Origin: Aphelidium insulamus
Lineage: Eukaryota; Aphelidiomycota; Aphelidea; Aphelidiaceae
Length of the DNA stretch: 64,000 bases
Reading direction: 5' to 3'
Assembly (NCBI GenBank): GCA_036784855.1
Contig: JAZDSV010000039.1
Location: 1 to 64,000, forward strand
The notes below the pieces were generated by a model. That model was not told where the DNA came from. It was given only the letters and a program-made list of their open reading frames with translations, and searched no databases. Below, piece after piece: positions 45,477 to 57,551 of the stretch (position 1 is the first letter of the stretch; every line of letters starts with the position of its first letter). The position numbers and the translations under genes were made by a program.

Positions 45477-45884
45477 AACTTCATTCAGAAGCAGGTGTTT
45501 GTAACAAAAGCGCGGGCAGTAAAATGAACCAGCAACGGCAAGGTGTTTAGCAATAAAAGGTGAGCTAGCTGTCGGATAGCATGATATAGCCAATCCATTG
45601 GTAAACACAGTACTGCTGGATGAGCTCTCTTGCGAACACAGTCCATCATGCAGTAATTGCATTGGTAATATGCATGGTAATTGCTAGATCTGGCAAGTGC
45701 ATTATCGGCTTGCACGAGACCGGCATGTTCATAATCCAGTCACGGTGTAATTCTTTTCCGGTTAAATATTTGTACGGGAAAAGCAAACCGTGCGCACGTT
45801 GCGTTGCCGAGCAGGATTCACTGTCTGCGATCGCAGCCTTCAGGGGGCAAGCTTCACGTTGCACTTAGCAAAAAAAAAATTCCG
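45477..45884. other. Intergenic stretch, no gene recognised
   Basis: Short open frames on both strands without family features. An A run at 45870-45879 precedes the start codon at 45885. Expected to hold the promoter of the following gene. Confidence 0.4.
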
Positions 45885-47068
45885 ATGCAAACGATAAAGA
45901 TATTGACGCTGCTTTGTTTCTGCGCACAACGCGCCATGTCGCAGCTACCAGCATCTGGTAGCGGTAATGATATCGGTGACAATGCGCAAATTGCGTCGGA
46001 TCCACGTAGCACCATGGCCAGTACCACTGACGCGCCCGCTGACCGTGACACAAGTACTCTTCGCAGGAGCCAAAGAGCTCGCAAGGCGCCAAGATTTTTT
46101 GCGGAAACGAGCGGCGAAGTCGAATTGCCCGAGGTGAGAAAGCGGAAGGCACAAGCAATGAAGACGGTAGCGGTCACTGCTAGCAATGCGAAGGGTCATA
46201 TAAAACCATGTCCAGAGTTAATACGGACGACAAACCAGTCACAAATGCATCCCCCAATACTTCTCGCCGGAGAGTGCCCAACCATGCCGCCAAGCAAGCT
46301 AAAGTTGATGCAAAATTAGCCGAGCAAATGATGCGGCTGAGGTATAAGGCGTGGAAAGTACTCGTCGCAACATATTCAAACTCTGACGAATGGCTGCGAA
46401 TTCCAACAGTTGCGCGGTTCCTCAATATTGGAATTCTGAAAGGGGTATGTACAATATGCAGTCTTTGAGTGATGGCTACTGACTATGGATTATTGTGTGG
46501 ACAGAATCCGTATGATCAGCCAAGCACTTCACCCATACCCCGCATCTACGATCGACCACCCAAGACCGAGCAGTTAGAACGGAAGCTGATTAAAATTGGT
46601 TTTGCAGATCTACCTGAAATCGACCCGTTGAAAGTCGAGATGGAAGAACCACTGCCGGTTCGTATGCACTCACTCGTGTTTTTTTAAGTCTGTAATCCGT
46701 GCTAACGTGGCGCGCAGGCTAGACACTTGCTCGAGCCACCCACACTGATGCGACCCGCTTTTAGTAACCCGTCAAAAACTCACCGCGCACTGCGCCCCAT
46801 TCTCCCAGCAGCACCGAATGTTGCTTTGAGATTTTCTGCAACACCGCCGCAGCAACACCATAGTTTTGGTACTTCAAGCGCCAGTCCAATTCAAATTAAT
46901 AGTGATCAAGCCGATGAGGGACATGGTTTTTATGCGAGACAAACGGCGGCAAGCAATAACTTTGGTGTTGGCGCAATGCAACCTCAGCCTCAACACATGC
47001 CGAACTCGGATCCGGGTGCCGACTTTGATCAGGAGTTATTCAATCGATTCTTTGGCCCGCTAATTTAG
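45885..47068 (+). CDS. Unrecognised basic, proline-rich protein; frame unresolved near 46.2 kb
   Basis: The upstream part (from ATG 45885) has a hydrophobic start, then RRSQRARKAPRFFAETSGEVELPEVRKRKAQ, cut here as a basic patch that could bind DNA or RNA. Its frame closes at 46319. A second frame, open from 46184 with ATG 46208, carries a helical block (AKQAKVDAKLAEQMMRLRYK, then WLRIPTVARFLNIGILKG), and after introns at about 46445-46502 and 46660-46718 a proline-rich region ending FDQELFNRFFGPLI at 47068. Either a one-base indel splits one gene near 46.2 kb, or there are two overlapping genes. Similarity of its C-terminus to 45476 suggests a tandem pair. No known family. Confidence 0.45.
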
Positions 47069-47165
47069 CCAATAAAATTCTTCTTTCCTCCCTCAAAGCA
47101 GTCAATAAAGGAGTACGTCAATGTTTCTGTCACACTAGCTATTGTATTAAAACTTTAATGAACGG

Positions 47166-50100
47166 TTACATTAACGAGCAATGCGCATCTTGTTGTTGCA
47201 CGGGACCATCATCACTGACTATTGGGTGCTCGTACGGGAGCCCCGTGCGCCTCCGCGATGTCTCCTCGTCGTCGCCAGAGTTTCCAGGGAACCGTTTACC
47301 GCCGTACCTTTCCGGGCTTTGGAGCTGCCCATCACCATCGGTATCGGGTTCAAGTTGCAATGCACTGGCCAGGCCGCGGCTCACTGTTCCGGCAACACTG
47401 CGCTGCCCGGGGCTGGTCACCCGTACGCCATGATGTCTGGGTGTGTGCCCCTGTCCAACATGGGTGATGGTGTCTAGCGCTATTGTTGTTGCAGCTGTTG
47501 ATGATGTCGCGCCTGCGGTGCCTACTCGTAGCTGAATGTTAGCCGTTCCTTGGCGATAACTGGAGCCGCCGGCATCTGAGCCGGAAATGCGGTCCAGAGT
47601 AGGCGCTCGTGAACCACCAATGGTGCGATGACGATGGATGCGCTGCCGGCCACTCGAAAGTTGCTCGCTACTCTGGTAGCCAATATTTGGCTGTTTTAAT
47701 AATGACATGTCTGTCATCATGTCGGGAGTGGACAGGCCGCGCTGCAAGCCGCCGCCTGGATTCCAATCCACACTGGCGACACTGCTGGTGCTGCCTGCCA
47801 CGGAGCGGTGCAGACGGTCTCTAATACGACCAGACCAGGTGCCAGACGGCGATGCGGGCGCCTTGGGTTGACGACTGATGGACGGTTGTGCCGATGGAGG
47901 CCTTCCATGGTTGCTGGATTGGGTTGCCGACCATGACGCTTTCGAAGACAACGATGAGGAGGAGGTGGAGGCGGATGGATGTCGCTGTTGTGCGTGTGAT
48001 TCGGCCAGATGCTGCTGCGAGTCGGCGGCCTCACGCCGGCCAAGCAGCTCCATTTTGGACACGTAGGCCAGGCTGAGCTCGTTCAGTGTTTTGCGCAGAC
48101 GGCCATTGTCGGTCAAGAGATCGACGGCAGTGGCTGCAAGCTCTTTTACCATGGCGACTGGTGATTCATAGTCGCTGCCCTCGGAAGACGCCGTCTGACT
48201 TAGTAGCCGCGGGGCCATGGTTGCCAGATCGGCCACCACATTGTCAATGATGGAGTTGGAGAGCCTTGTAAGCTCTTCGATGTCGAATCCGCCACGCTTC
48301 AGTCGTCGATTCAGCGTGGCAGTGTCTGTGCTGTTCAGCCGGCCCAGAAACTGCAGCGTGAGAATGCGCCATTGTTGTACACACTGTGTCACAGAGGTAT
48401 TTTCCGTCGATTTCGCCGCAGTCGCCGGATCTGGAGGAGGCGACGTGGAAGAAGGCCGCCGCTGCAGTTGGTCGAGTATGGACCGGGCATTGGTGAAAGC
48501 TGCTTCATCATCATTTCGTTCGGTCGAGGCAGGTTTGACGGAGCTGGATATCGAAGAGCTGGTTCGATTACGTCCCAAATTGCTTTCCAGTGGCGGCGGT
48601 GTATCCGTCGTGGCGGATGGTCGATTCGTCGATAAGGCGCGAGGACGAATTGCGCCGCTGCGTGGCCGTGCCTCGTCCGTCTTGTGCTTCAGCGGAGATT
48701 CATCATCATTATCACTAGCGGGGTGCTCCTCGGTCTCGGTTGCCGAGTCGGCGGAAAATATTGGCTGTGCGATACGATCCGACATTAATGATGCTTGAAT
48801 AGCTGACTCGAGTTCGCCAAAGATGGATTTGCGAGCGGTGCTGTTGACGGCAGCGGCGGGTATGTGATGGTGCGGGGTCACGGCTGGACGTGTGGGTGTA
48901 ATTGACTGTGAGACGGTGCCTGATTGAGACACAACAGACGCCGACGACAACAGGAAATCGTCGGCGCTCTCTTCTGCCGCCAAGCGCAGCTCAGATATCT
49001 CTTGCCGGGCGTCGGCAAGCAGTTCAGTCTGCTCGTCGAGCTGTACGCGCAGCCGCTCATTGGCCGCGGCAGTCTCGCGAACTATGTCAGCCAGGTCGGC
49101 TCCTTCTATTAGCTGCACTTTGAGCGCTTCGTTCTCCTTTTGCAGCTGCAGAATTAAAGTACGAGAAATGAAATGCAATACGTTGCGATAGATTACCTGC
49201 TTGACAGCTTCACGCTGCTCGGATGCTGTGGCGGCGAGACGCTCGTGATTTGCGCTCTGCAACTTCTCGGCCGCCAACTCGGCTTCCAACTGCGCGCATT
49301 GTGCCTGCGCTTCTTCGCGGAGTTTTCTTTCCCGCGCAAGCACGGATCTGTCCACCGACCTGCCACCATTATCTTCGCTCAGCTTCTCTTGCAAGACGCT
49401 CATCTATAAGAATGTTCAGGCCGGGATTAATGATTGATGATAAAGTTACCTGATCCAGCAATGCGGCCTTTTCTCGTGACCACGCCCGTGACGGCGTAGC
49501 CGGGGCGTCTACTGAAGATCCGTCGATCTCTGAGAGTTTGCGACGTCGCCTCACCGCGGCCACTTCGTCTTCCAGCGCGGCGATACTGGCATTCAGCGCG
49601 CCCATTGTCTAATATAAGCATCAATCAAAATGACCGCCTATTAATTTACCTTGGATGTGGCGCGTCTTTCTTGCTCTAGTTGTGCAGTGAGCTGGACGGC
49701 TTCATCGTGCTGCTGGCGCAGAGTGTCCAAGTCGCCTTGCAGTTGTTCATTCTATGGTATCAATTGTTAACAATAATGATACCACAATAGCAATAGACAC
49801 GCACTGTGCTACGTAGAGAGTCACACTGTGCCACAACATCGTTATACTTTGCCAATAGCAGTTGGCCGATCTCTGACGGGTGCAAAGATGTGTGAGTTAT
49901 GTAGTCAAAGCGGGCGTGAGTCACATGCATGACAAGCCACTCACCCGCCGAAATGGCCAACTCCTCGTCACGCACGCGCAGCTGCCTGGCAACCTCACTC
50001 GCAGAGTCCGAGTCCGCGGAGCCGAGTGCACTGGCACTGTCTCCCCCGGCGGCCGAGTCGGCATCAGTCGCCCGCGCCGACGTGACAGCGCCCAGCCGCA

Positions 50101-50275
50101 TGAACAGGCTGGCCCAGTCGGCGTCGGACTGCGCGCCCGAGTGTCCGCTACCGGGGCTCTTCACTCCGAAACCTGATACGGTGTGCGCCGATGAAGATTC
50201 TGCGACGGGAGAGGCGCGATGGCTGTTGCGTGGCGTGGGCGGTTGCGGTCTTGTGGGCGCCGAGTGCGGTTGCAT
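47166..50275 (-). CDS. Long coiled-coil protein, candidate dynein-dynactin activating adaptor
   Basis: About 950 residues in six exons. A Pro/Ser-rich N-terminus leads to a coiled coil beginning RDEELAISAEIGQLLLAKYN near residue 110. This resembles the CC1 box of BICD, BICDR, TRAK/Milton and HAP1 adaptors (AA-x-LGxxLLxxN), which binds dynein light intermediate chain. The coiled coil runs about 250 residues (NEQLQGDLDTLRQQ, LRVQLDEQTELLADARQE). After it comes KSIFGELESAI near residue 413, resembling the Spindly motif (hydrophobic-F-x-E) that contacts the dynactin pointed end. The rest is Ser/Arg-rich and disordered with one predicted helical patch around QFLGRLNSTDTATLNRRLK. Order and spacing of the two motifs fit activating adaptors, but both are short and the call needs testing. 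Confidence 0.5.
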
Positions 50276-50439
50276 CGGAGTATAATTGGCGTGCTTCTTT
50301 TTGTCCCTTTTTTACGTGAATCTAATTCCGTCGGATTAGCGTTCCTATTCCATCGGTTTAGCGTGCTGTTAAACTCTCTAATGTGTGCCTGAACATTTTC
50401 AGTTCTTTCATAAAACTCTAGCCTGAACTATTAATAACA

Positions 50440-51426
50440 TCATATATTTGAAGTCACACTTTTGCTTGACGGTGCTTGACTGATGGTGATATCGGTCCAA
50501 TTGAAGATCTGTGGCCATGAAGCATACAGGTCACCGAGTTCATTCGCAGCCGCAACTGCCAAATCGATATCTGGCATCCCGGACAACAGTTTCATCACCG
50601 AGTCGCTGTTGATTAGGCCAATGCCGGGCTTTCCAGACTTTAAATCAGCAGTGTCGGTGCATCCATTACTGAGGCTGCCAGCAGTATCGCCGCCCCTGCA
50701 ATAACACTCGCACTGTATCGAATGGGAATCGTAGTATAGTAGGAATCGTTAATGAAGCACCAACAAACTCGAAGCCACCTTCTCCAGTCCAGTTTAGTTT
50801 TCGTTGCCAGTTGCATCAAGTATCTGCCAACATATTCCGTTCAGCCTACATGTAATCAAATTAATGACATACTGCTTGGCAGGTCGGTATGGATGTCGCA
50901 CCAGAGTGTCATAGTTGAGTGACTCTAGCAGTCTGCACTCGATGCCAGTTATGTCGGCCTCCCCATACTGGCATTGACCCATATCTAGCATTGATGCTAT
51001 GTAATCGTATGTCTGTATAGCACAGCATACCTACCCGCAAAGCATTGTTGTGCAGCCGTTGCATAGTCACCGACACACTGCTGTGTATGTTCTTCCACTT
51101 TGGCCGCCAGGTACAGGCAACACACGGTTACAAACAGCGGGTCAATGCTGTCGTCTCCGCCATCTGTGTCACTACAATGCCATTGCAGTGCGGTCGGACA
51201 TCATCAATGCGTCATATGCGGTTAATAAACATACCTCTGTCCGGCGCGCCATCGCATCCAGTACACCGCCGCTGTGGCAAACACCTGATGTGGTAGCTGC
51301 ATGGCATCGCTGAGGCGTCTCATCTCTGCGCGACACACATTCAGTGTAGCTCAATACAGTCCCGGCCACGTTGTACGCACGATGAATGAAGAATGTGTGT
51401 TGTGCATGGCGATCTGCCACATCCAT
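50440..51426 (-). CDS. Cyclin C-like cyclin (CDK8 module)
   Basis: Cyclin C partners CDK8 in the Mediator kinase module. About six exons can be joined. The first cyclin fold has MQLPHQVFATAAVYWMRW, then IDPLFVTVCCLYLAAKVEEHTQ. Next come ITGIECRLLESLNYDTLVRHPYRP, matching the HPYRPL linker of cyclin C, and the second fold WRRWLRVCWCFINDSYYTTIP and AILLAAS. The last exon ends DIDLAVAAANELGDLYASWPQ and stops at 50440. A gtatgt donor inside CCAAGCA keeps the frame into the second fold. The final intron would be only 32 nt. The start at 51426 is provisional: the N-terminal helix of cyclin C is short or lies in unrecognised upstream sequence. Confidence 0.8.
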
Positions 51427-51449
51427 CACCGCGGTGTCGCAGTGCGTGA

Positions 51450-52013
51450 GGACTATATATGAACAACTATATATGAATTTACATCGTATACAGCAACTCT
51501 ATCTATTTTATCTATTTTAGTGATATCGTCCAGCGAGCGAACGTCGGCTTCAAATGGCACCGACATCAGCAGTGTACCATGGTGCTGACGTGCCACCGCA
51601 GTCAAGCACAAGGCGGACTTGACTGCAATCTGATTGAAATTACAAAGTGGCACCCAGACGTCGCGCCGCTAAACTGCCGCAGCACCTTGTATGTACTGGG
51701 CGGAATCAATTCGATTTATCGCTGCGTGGCACAAAGCATAGCGGCTTAAGCCACGCGAAGCGCGGACAACTTGGCCCATCTTGCCGAGATGTGGCTGGGG
51801 AAAAGATCGATGTAATCGAAACCATCGATCCACGAATGCCACGCACGCCAGCAAAGATATCACGACAGAGAGCTGCATTCCTCTCAATTATTTTTTACGT
51901 ACAAAACAAAGCTGCTTGCTGCTCTGTCGCACCTTCAACGGTTACGGTCAAGGTCGCAGTGAGTGTGTTAAACAGAAGTAACACAGACACATTGTAAAAG
52001 ACCAAGATAAAAT
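51450..52013. other. Intergenic region with an unassigned minus-strand frame
   Basis: Contains a minus-strand open segment (about 51653-51480) reading KSALCLTAVARQHHGTLLMSVPFEADV after a possible acceptor. It may be an upstream exon of the cyclin gene, but the phases do not match. The plus strand near 51647-51735 also has an open frame without family features. The 3' end should hold the EFL1 promoter. Confidence 0.35.
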
Positions 52014-55000
52014 ATGCCACCAATTCCCGCGTCCACACTGCAGCAACTGCACCGCCACCCCGACAACATTCGCAATATATGCATCCTGGCACATGTAGAC
52101 CACGGTATGCACATCATCGTGTTGTTGCTGCGCACAACGCGTCATGACCACGTAGGCAAGACCACGTTGGCAGACAGCCTGCTGGCCACCAATGGCATCT
52201 TGTCTGCCAAACTGGCCGGCAAGGTTCGCTACATGGACAGCCGGCCAGATGAGCAGGAGCGTGGTATCACCATGAAGTCGAGTTCCATCGCGCTCTACTT
52301 CAAGATCATTGTCTCCCCAAGCGTCGGCAAGCCAGATAGTAGTATCCCTGGTGATGATAAGCCCAAAGTCGACATTCCAGCTGCCGCACCGTCAAGTACG
52401 TGAATACAATACACACATAGATACATAGATTCGTATACATCTATCTTAGGTGAATTGGAAGAGCGCGAATACTTGATCAACTTGATCGACTCGCCGGGAC
52501 ACGTCGATTTCTCCAACGAGGTGTCGGTGGCGTCTCGTCTATGCGACGGTGCATTGATACTAGTTGATGTGGTGGAGGGCGTCTGCATGCAGGTGTGTCT
52601 CCTCTACCAATTTAATTTACTATTTACTTAGCTGATTTAGACATTGACAGTGCTGCGGCGGGCATGGCGCGACAAGTTGCGTCCCGTTCTGGTGCTGAAC
52701 AAGGTGGACCGGCTGGTAACAGAGTTGCGATTCTCGCCCGCGGAAGCACACGTGCAACTGGAGAAACTTGTCGCGCAAGTCAACTCCATCATTGCCACGT
52801 TTCAGCTGGAAGACAACGTGGCCGAGGAGACTCGTCGCTACGATCAGGTAAGCTTAAATGTCTTCATCGTTGGATTTATCGAGTACTGTATATTTATCTC
52901 ATTTCTTTTAATCTGTACAGAATGTGGATGCCACAGAACCAGATGAGCAGCAGCTTCGCCATGCCGACAATGTGTTCTCGCCCGAGCGTGGCAACGTCAT
53001 TTTCGCCAGTGCAGTGGATGGCTGGGCATTTCGGCTGTCGGACTTTGGACGCATATACGCCGAGAAACTGGGTGTGACCGCTGACGAGCTTTGTCTCGCT
53101 CTGTGGGGCAATGATTATCACTACGACAGCCGGGCCAGACAGGTGAAGCCGGTCAGTCGCGGCGGTGGGGCGGAATCTCCTCCAAAGAGGCCGGCAGGCA
53201 AATCATCGCTGTTTGTCCAACTAATACTGGACAACATATGGGCTGTCTACGATGCAACTGTCCTCAACTAGTGCGTACAATGTTTTATATTATCGTTAAT
53301 CGCCGCCTTACATTCTTGATGATAGCAACGCCGCCAAGATCGAGAAGATTGTGTCGTCATTGCGCTTGAAGGTTACGCCGTACGAAATTCGGTCAAAGGA
53401 CACGCGCGCGATTCTGCACAGCATTTTCGTAAAGTGGCTGCCGCTCAGCACGGCCGTCCTGGTCGCCGTTGCGGAGCAGATACCGTCGCCGAAACAGTCA
53501 CAGCAGCGCGGCGATAAAGTCGATACGCTGATTCCATATGCGGCCACATCGGATACGACGAACTCTCCATTTGTCGTCGTGCGTGAATCCATGAAATTCT
53601 GTGACAGCGGCGACAGTAAAGACGGCGTCGAGAAAGTGCCGACTGTCATTTCTGTGGCCAAGATGTTTAGCGTAGCGGCCAAAGATTTGCCGCACGACAC
53701 CCGGCGAGAGATGGCCAAGCTGTCGTTAGATGAGAAGCCTACAGATGATTCCGCGGTGGACGAGTGCTTGCTGGGTTTTGCACGGATATACTCTGGCACA
53801 GTGCGGGTCGGCCAGCGGCTACACCTACTTGGTCCAAAATACCGCTGGCGTGCCGACTTTGTGGCGCCTAATGTCACTACTAATGGTCAGCCAGCCGTTG
53901 AATCGGACCACCACACCGAGGTTACTGTGCTCTCTCTGTTCATCCTGATGGGTCGCGAGTTGCTGGCTGTGGACAACGTCCCGGCTGGCAATGTGTTTGC
54001 CGTGCGCACCAGCGACACCGTGCAGTACAAGTGGGCCACGCTCAGTTCGACGCTGCAGTGTCCGTCACTGGGCAGCGGTGGCGGCCAGTCGGCGGACGAT
54101 GGCGCCAATGTGATTGCGGTGCCGGTCGTGCGGGTCGCCGTCGAACCCGAAGACCCGACAAAGATGCCGCAGCTGGTGGAAGGGTTGCGGTTGCTGAACC
54201 AGTCGGACGCCGCGGTGGAGGTGTTGCTGCAGCCCACCGGCGAGCATGTGCTGCTCACGGCGGGTGAGTTGCACTTGGAGCGGTGTCTGCGTGACCTGCG
54301 CGACCGGTTCGCCAAGATCGCCATCCGAGTGTCGCAGCCGATTGTACCGTTCCGCGAGACAATTGCGGCCGTGGCCACTACATCAGGCAGCGGCGGTGGT
54401 GGCGGAGAAGATGATAGCGCGCGCACAGTGGAGGTCAGTGTTGCCGCTGGCAATGGAAGGCGATGCGTGGTACGGCTGCGATGCGTGCCCCTCCCTGCCA
54501 ACGTCGCAGCATATTTGCAACAGCGTGCGGCAGAGATACGCGACTTGTTTGAAGGTGATCACAGTGTGCAGCAGGAAGCCATGATGGCCTCATTACGTGC
54601 TGAACTGAATTCGACTGCGAGAGGACTGGATGCGATGCCGATATGGGCCGTCGGACCCAAGAGGAATGGAACCAATTTGCTACTAAATGGCATTGCCGGC
54701 TACGATAGGCAAAGACACCGCCGGCAACGTAGCAGCGACGTAACGACCGCCGATATCGTATCTGAAGGGCAACTCGTGGCCCACTTTGACAGTCAGATAA
54801 TTGCCGGATTCCAACTGGCGGCCAACTCTGGCCCGCTGTGTGGCGAGGCGATGCACGGCGTGGCAGCGATTATCGAGCAGTTTGCTTTAAGCGGTGCGGC
54901 CGATGGTTCAGAACTGGCACCGACTGGTGATGTGCAAGGTGGGGTGCATGCTCTGGCAGGCCAGATTATCGGCGCAGTACGAGACGGTGTGCGACAGGCG

Positions 55001-55576
55001 TTTTTAAAGTGGTCCCCGCGACTCATGCTGGCCATGTACTCCTGTGAGATACAGACCACCGGTAAGCACATGTATATTTTAGTACAATAATTCTTACAAT
55101 ACAGCCGACGCACTCGGGCGGGTATATGGCGTGATCAACAGACGGCGAGGACGCATAATATCGGAGCAGATGCGTGACGATACCGCCTTCTTTGTCATCA
55201 AAGCAAGGCTGCCCGTCGTGGACAGTTTTGGCTTTGCCGAGGGTAATTCTCGATAAGTACAGTGTCATGATCGCAGCTTACTTTATAGAAATCCGAACAA
55301 AGACTTCCGGAGCAGCTCAGCCACAGCTGGTTTTTGTTGGATGGGAGGTGCTGGATATAGACCCATTCTGGGTGCCGGCCACTGAAGAGGAGCTGGAAGA
55401 TCTGGGAGAAAAGGCCGACCGTGAGAATATAGCGCTCAAGTATCTGAACGCAGTACGCCGAAGAAAGGTATGCTTGATATTGTAAGGATTTCTCTAATTG
55501 ATCCTGTAAGGGAATGCTGGTGGAGGAGAAGCTTGTGGCTCATGCCGAAAAACAACGCACGCTCAAGATTAAATGA
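52014..55576 (+). CDS. EFL1: Elongation factor-like GTPase 1 (ribosome assembly GTPase)
   Basis: EFL1/Ria1 works with SBDS to evict eIF6/Tif6 from new 60S subunits in the cytoplasm. Eight or nine exons encode about 1,000 residues. GTPase motifs: G1 [14 protein letters not shown] (split by an intron after DHG that happens to be in frame), G2 [13 protein letters not shown]3 [15 protein letters not shown]4 LVLNKVDRL, and the EFL1-type block [14 protein letters not shown]. Later domains resemble EF-2 domains II-V, including [16 protein letters not shown] and the final [15 protein letters not shown]. The C-terminus [16 protein letters not shown] ... EKQRTLKIK is characteristic of the family. The frame is clean throughout. 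A decayed copy of the last two exons lies at 60.8-61.1 kb. Confidence 0.93.
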
Positions 55577-55694
55577 AGTGAAGTTGTTTTTGCAAATCTA
55601 ACAGCTATGTTTTAGACTTCAACGGCATTGATTTTTATTTGATATTTGATTGCATTGCTTTTGTTTCAGAGGGAATTGTTGATCGAGCTAATCA

Positions 55695-57074
55695 TTATTC
55701 TTCTTCTGGTTCGTCATCGAGATATTCAACTCCATGTGGCACGGTTGTACTCGAACCAAGCTTTAAAGCTGTGGCTACGTCCATGCATGTGTATCTACCG
55801 TAGAATCTACCGCCAGAGAATTGCTCCTTGATGTGAAGCTGGGATTTATGAGCATTATAGCCGCGAATGGCCAAGTTATGCAAATACACCGCAACTTGCA
55901 GAAGTATGTTGACAGCAAGAAATCGTTGAAGAATCGGGCTGTATGTCTGAACACTTGGTGTGAGCCAATACTCTTTCATATGCTGATGATAAGGAACAGC
56001 TTCGCTCAGCTTGATCATCAGCGCCTTGCACAATAGCATACTATTACAGATCAGCGCTACCACCGGAACAGTTATAATTGAAATAGCCAAAGCAGCGAGC
56101 AATTTGATACCAGTCGTACGGATCCGAGATTTCCGCAATTCCTGCTCGCGAACTGTCTCACTTGTGACTGCCTTATGGCGCGGAAGAATACCCAAGTTGC
56201 TGCTTGCAACTCGTTGCACCGTCTCATACACAAGTTGCCGGGAAAATTCCATCGACAGTCCATGTACCTTGAACACTTTTTCAAACTCGAGATCGGGGAT
56301 AAAGTTAGCATCAGCTGCCCGTTTGCATGCAACGTCATTGATCATTCGAGCAGCATCAAGGGATTTAACAGTCGCCCGCATATCGTATTGCAATGATTCA
56401 AAGTCAGGATGAGTGTCACCATGTAGCGGACAAATTGGACAAGTGTTGGGCGTCGATGCCAGCAAGGAAAAAGCAATTGATCTGCCAAGTGAATGTTTGC
56501 CACAGGTGACTTGGTAGTCGCTGCATTGGTCAGCCGATACGTTGGCATCATTAATTGGCGTGATGTTGATGATTTGGCCCTCGAAATTCTCACCTGCCAC
56601 CTTCAATGCTTCGTACTCCATCTCAGGATCAACGTCAAAGTCATAACTGCGAGCCAAAAGTTCGACCCGCCACCCCCATGTACTATCGGACTTGCATTTT
56701 ACATCAATACTGTACGAACCAGCAGATTGAGGTGTTGCCACAGTGATCTTGAACAAGTTACCCTGAACCATGGAGAAGTTTTCACCAGGTACTGACGGGA
56801 TGTTGCTCAACAAATCCTTGGCGCTGGAAGCTACTAGTATAGGGGCTTCTAACCAAATGGTTTCTTTGTTGACAAGTTCAACAACAATACTGGAGCAAAC
56901 GGGTTTTTCGTCTGCATAAACTTTCGTCAAGTCGAGCAGGAGTGAGATAATCTTGCGCGGTCCAAAAGCGGGATTCGTCTGCTGTGCTGCCACCGCGCAG
57001 CACAGAAAGGCCATAGCAGCTACGATGCAAGTTATCATCGGAGTCATATTTGTGGTTTTGTGCAAATTGACCAT
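55695..57074 (-). CDS. Secreted/membrane protein with two C-terminal hydrophobic helices, single exon
   Basis: 459 codons without introns. Translation probably starts at the second or third Met (MTPMITCIVAAMAFLCCAVAAQ), a signal peptide. An ectodomain of about 270 residues is beta-rich (NLFKITVATPQSAGSYSIDVKC) with several cysteines, including CPICP. A basic segment precedes a long hydrophobic helix (IKLLAALAISIITVPVVALICN), and a second one follows (FLAVNILLQVAVYL). The acidic tail ends DDEPEEE. I recognise no family. An immunoglobulin-like or adhesion-type ectodomain is only an impression. It lies inside the duplicated block but has no detectable copy in the right half. Confidence 0.6.
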   Translation of the reverse strand: MVNLHKTTNMTPMITCIVAAMAFLCCAVAAQQTNPAFGPRKIISLLLDLTKVYADEKPVCSSIVVELVNKETIWLEAPILVASSAKDLLSNIPSVPGENFSMVQGNLFKITVATPQSAGSYSIDVKCKSDSTWGWRVELLARSYDFDVDPEMEYEALKVAGENFEGQIINITPINDANVSADQCSDYQVTCGKHSLGRSIAFSLLASTPNTCPICPLHGDTHPDFESLQYDMRATVKSLDAARMINDVACKRAADANFIPDLEFEKVFKVHGLSMEFSRQLVYETVQRVASSNLGILPRHKAVTSETVREQELRKSRIRTTGIKLLAALAISIITVPVVALICNSMLLCKALMIKLSEAVPYHQHMKEYWLTPSVQTYSPILQRFLAVNILLQVAVYLHNLAIRGYNAHKSQLHIKEQFSGGRFYGRYTCMDVATALKLGSSTTVPHGVEYLDDEPEEE

Positions 57075-57551
57075 CGGCTTTTATGCATGTGCCGACAGAA
57101 ATGGGGCGCAAATGGAACATCGGATGGAAATATGGAACATTCTTTGCCGCTTTTCTTTTTTTCTTGAAACACCGAACAGTGGCCAAATGTGGCGCATTAA
57201 AACAGGCGAGCCTTTTGGTTCAGTCCGACGTGACTGACTACCTTGAGTGCTCTGTAATTGAGATTCTCCGGTTAGGACTCTCCTGATCTTCAAGCAGAGT
57301 GAGTGCAAGCAACACGCCCTTCACCTCAAGTCTTTCACCTTCAAGCAGAGTTAGTACACAAGCAACGATCAAGATTGGCAAGCAGCGCAGGTGCTCCTGT
57401 CACCCTGTTCAAAACGTTGCTAGGCAACTTGCTAAACGAAGGCGCGACTAATGCGACCTTGGAAAACGTATTCATTCAGATGCTCCCACCCTGTAACTTA
57501 TTGCTGGTGGAACTTCCCCATTAACTAGATATCAACTATTAATGCAATTGA
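57075..57551. other. Intergenic stretch, no gene recognised
   Basis: Lies between the 5' end of the membrane protein gene (minus) and the 3' end of the nuclease-like gene (minus). A short direct repeat (ttcaagcagagt, at about 57288 and 57339) is present. No coding sequence seen. Confidence 0.4.

Noticed and set aside
51647-51997. Plus-strand ORF upstream of EFL1
   Set aside because: Starts at GTG, no family features, and no splice connection to EFL1.
53308-53877. Long minus-strand ORF (189 codons) antisense to EFL1
   Set aside because: It lies wholly within well-conserved EFL1 coding sequence; its composition is Ser/Arg-rich as expected of a shadow frame.
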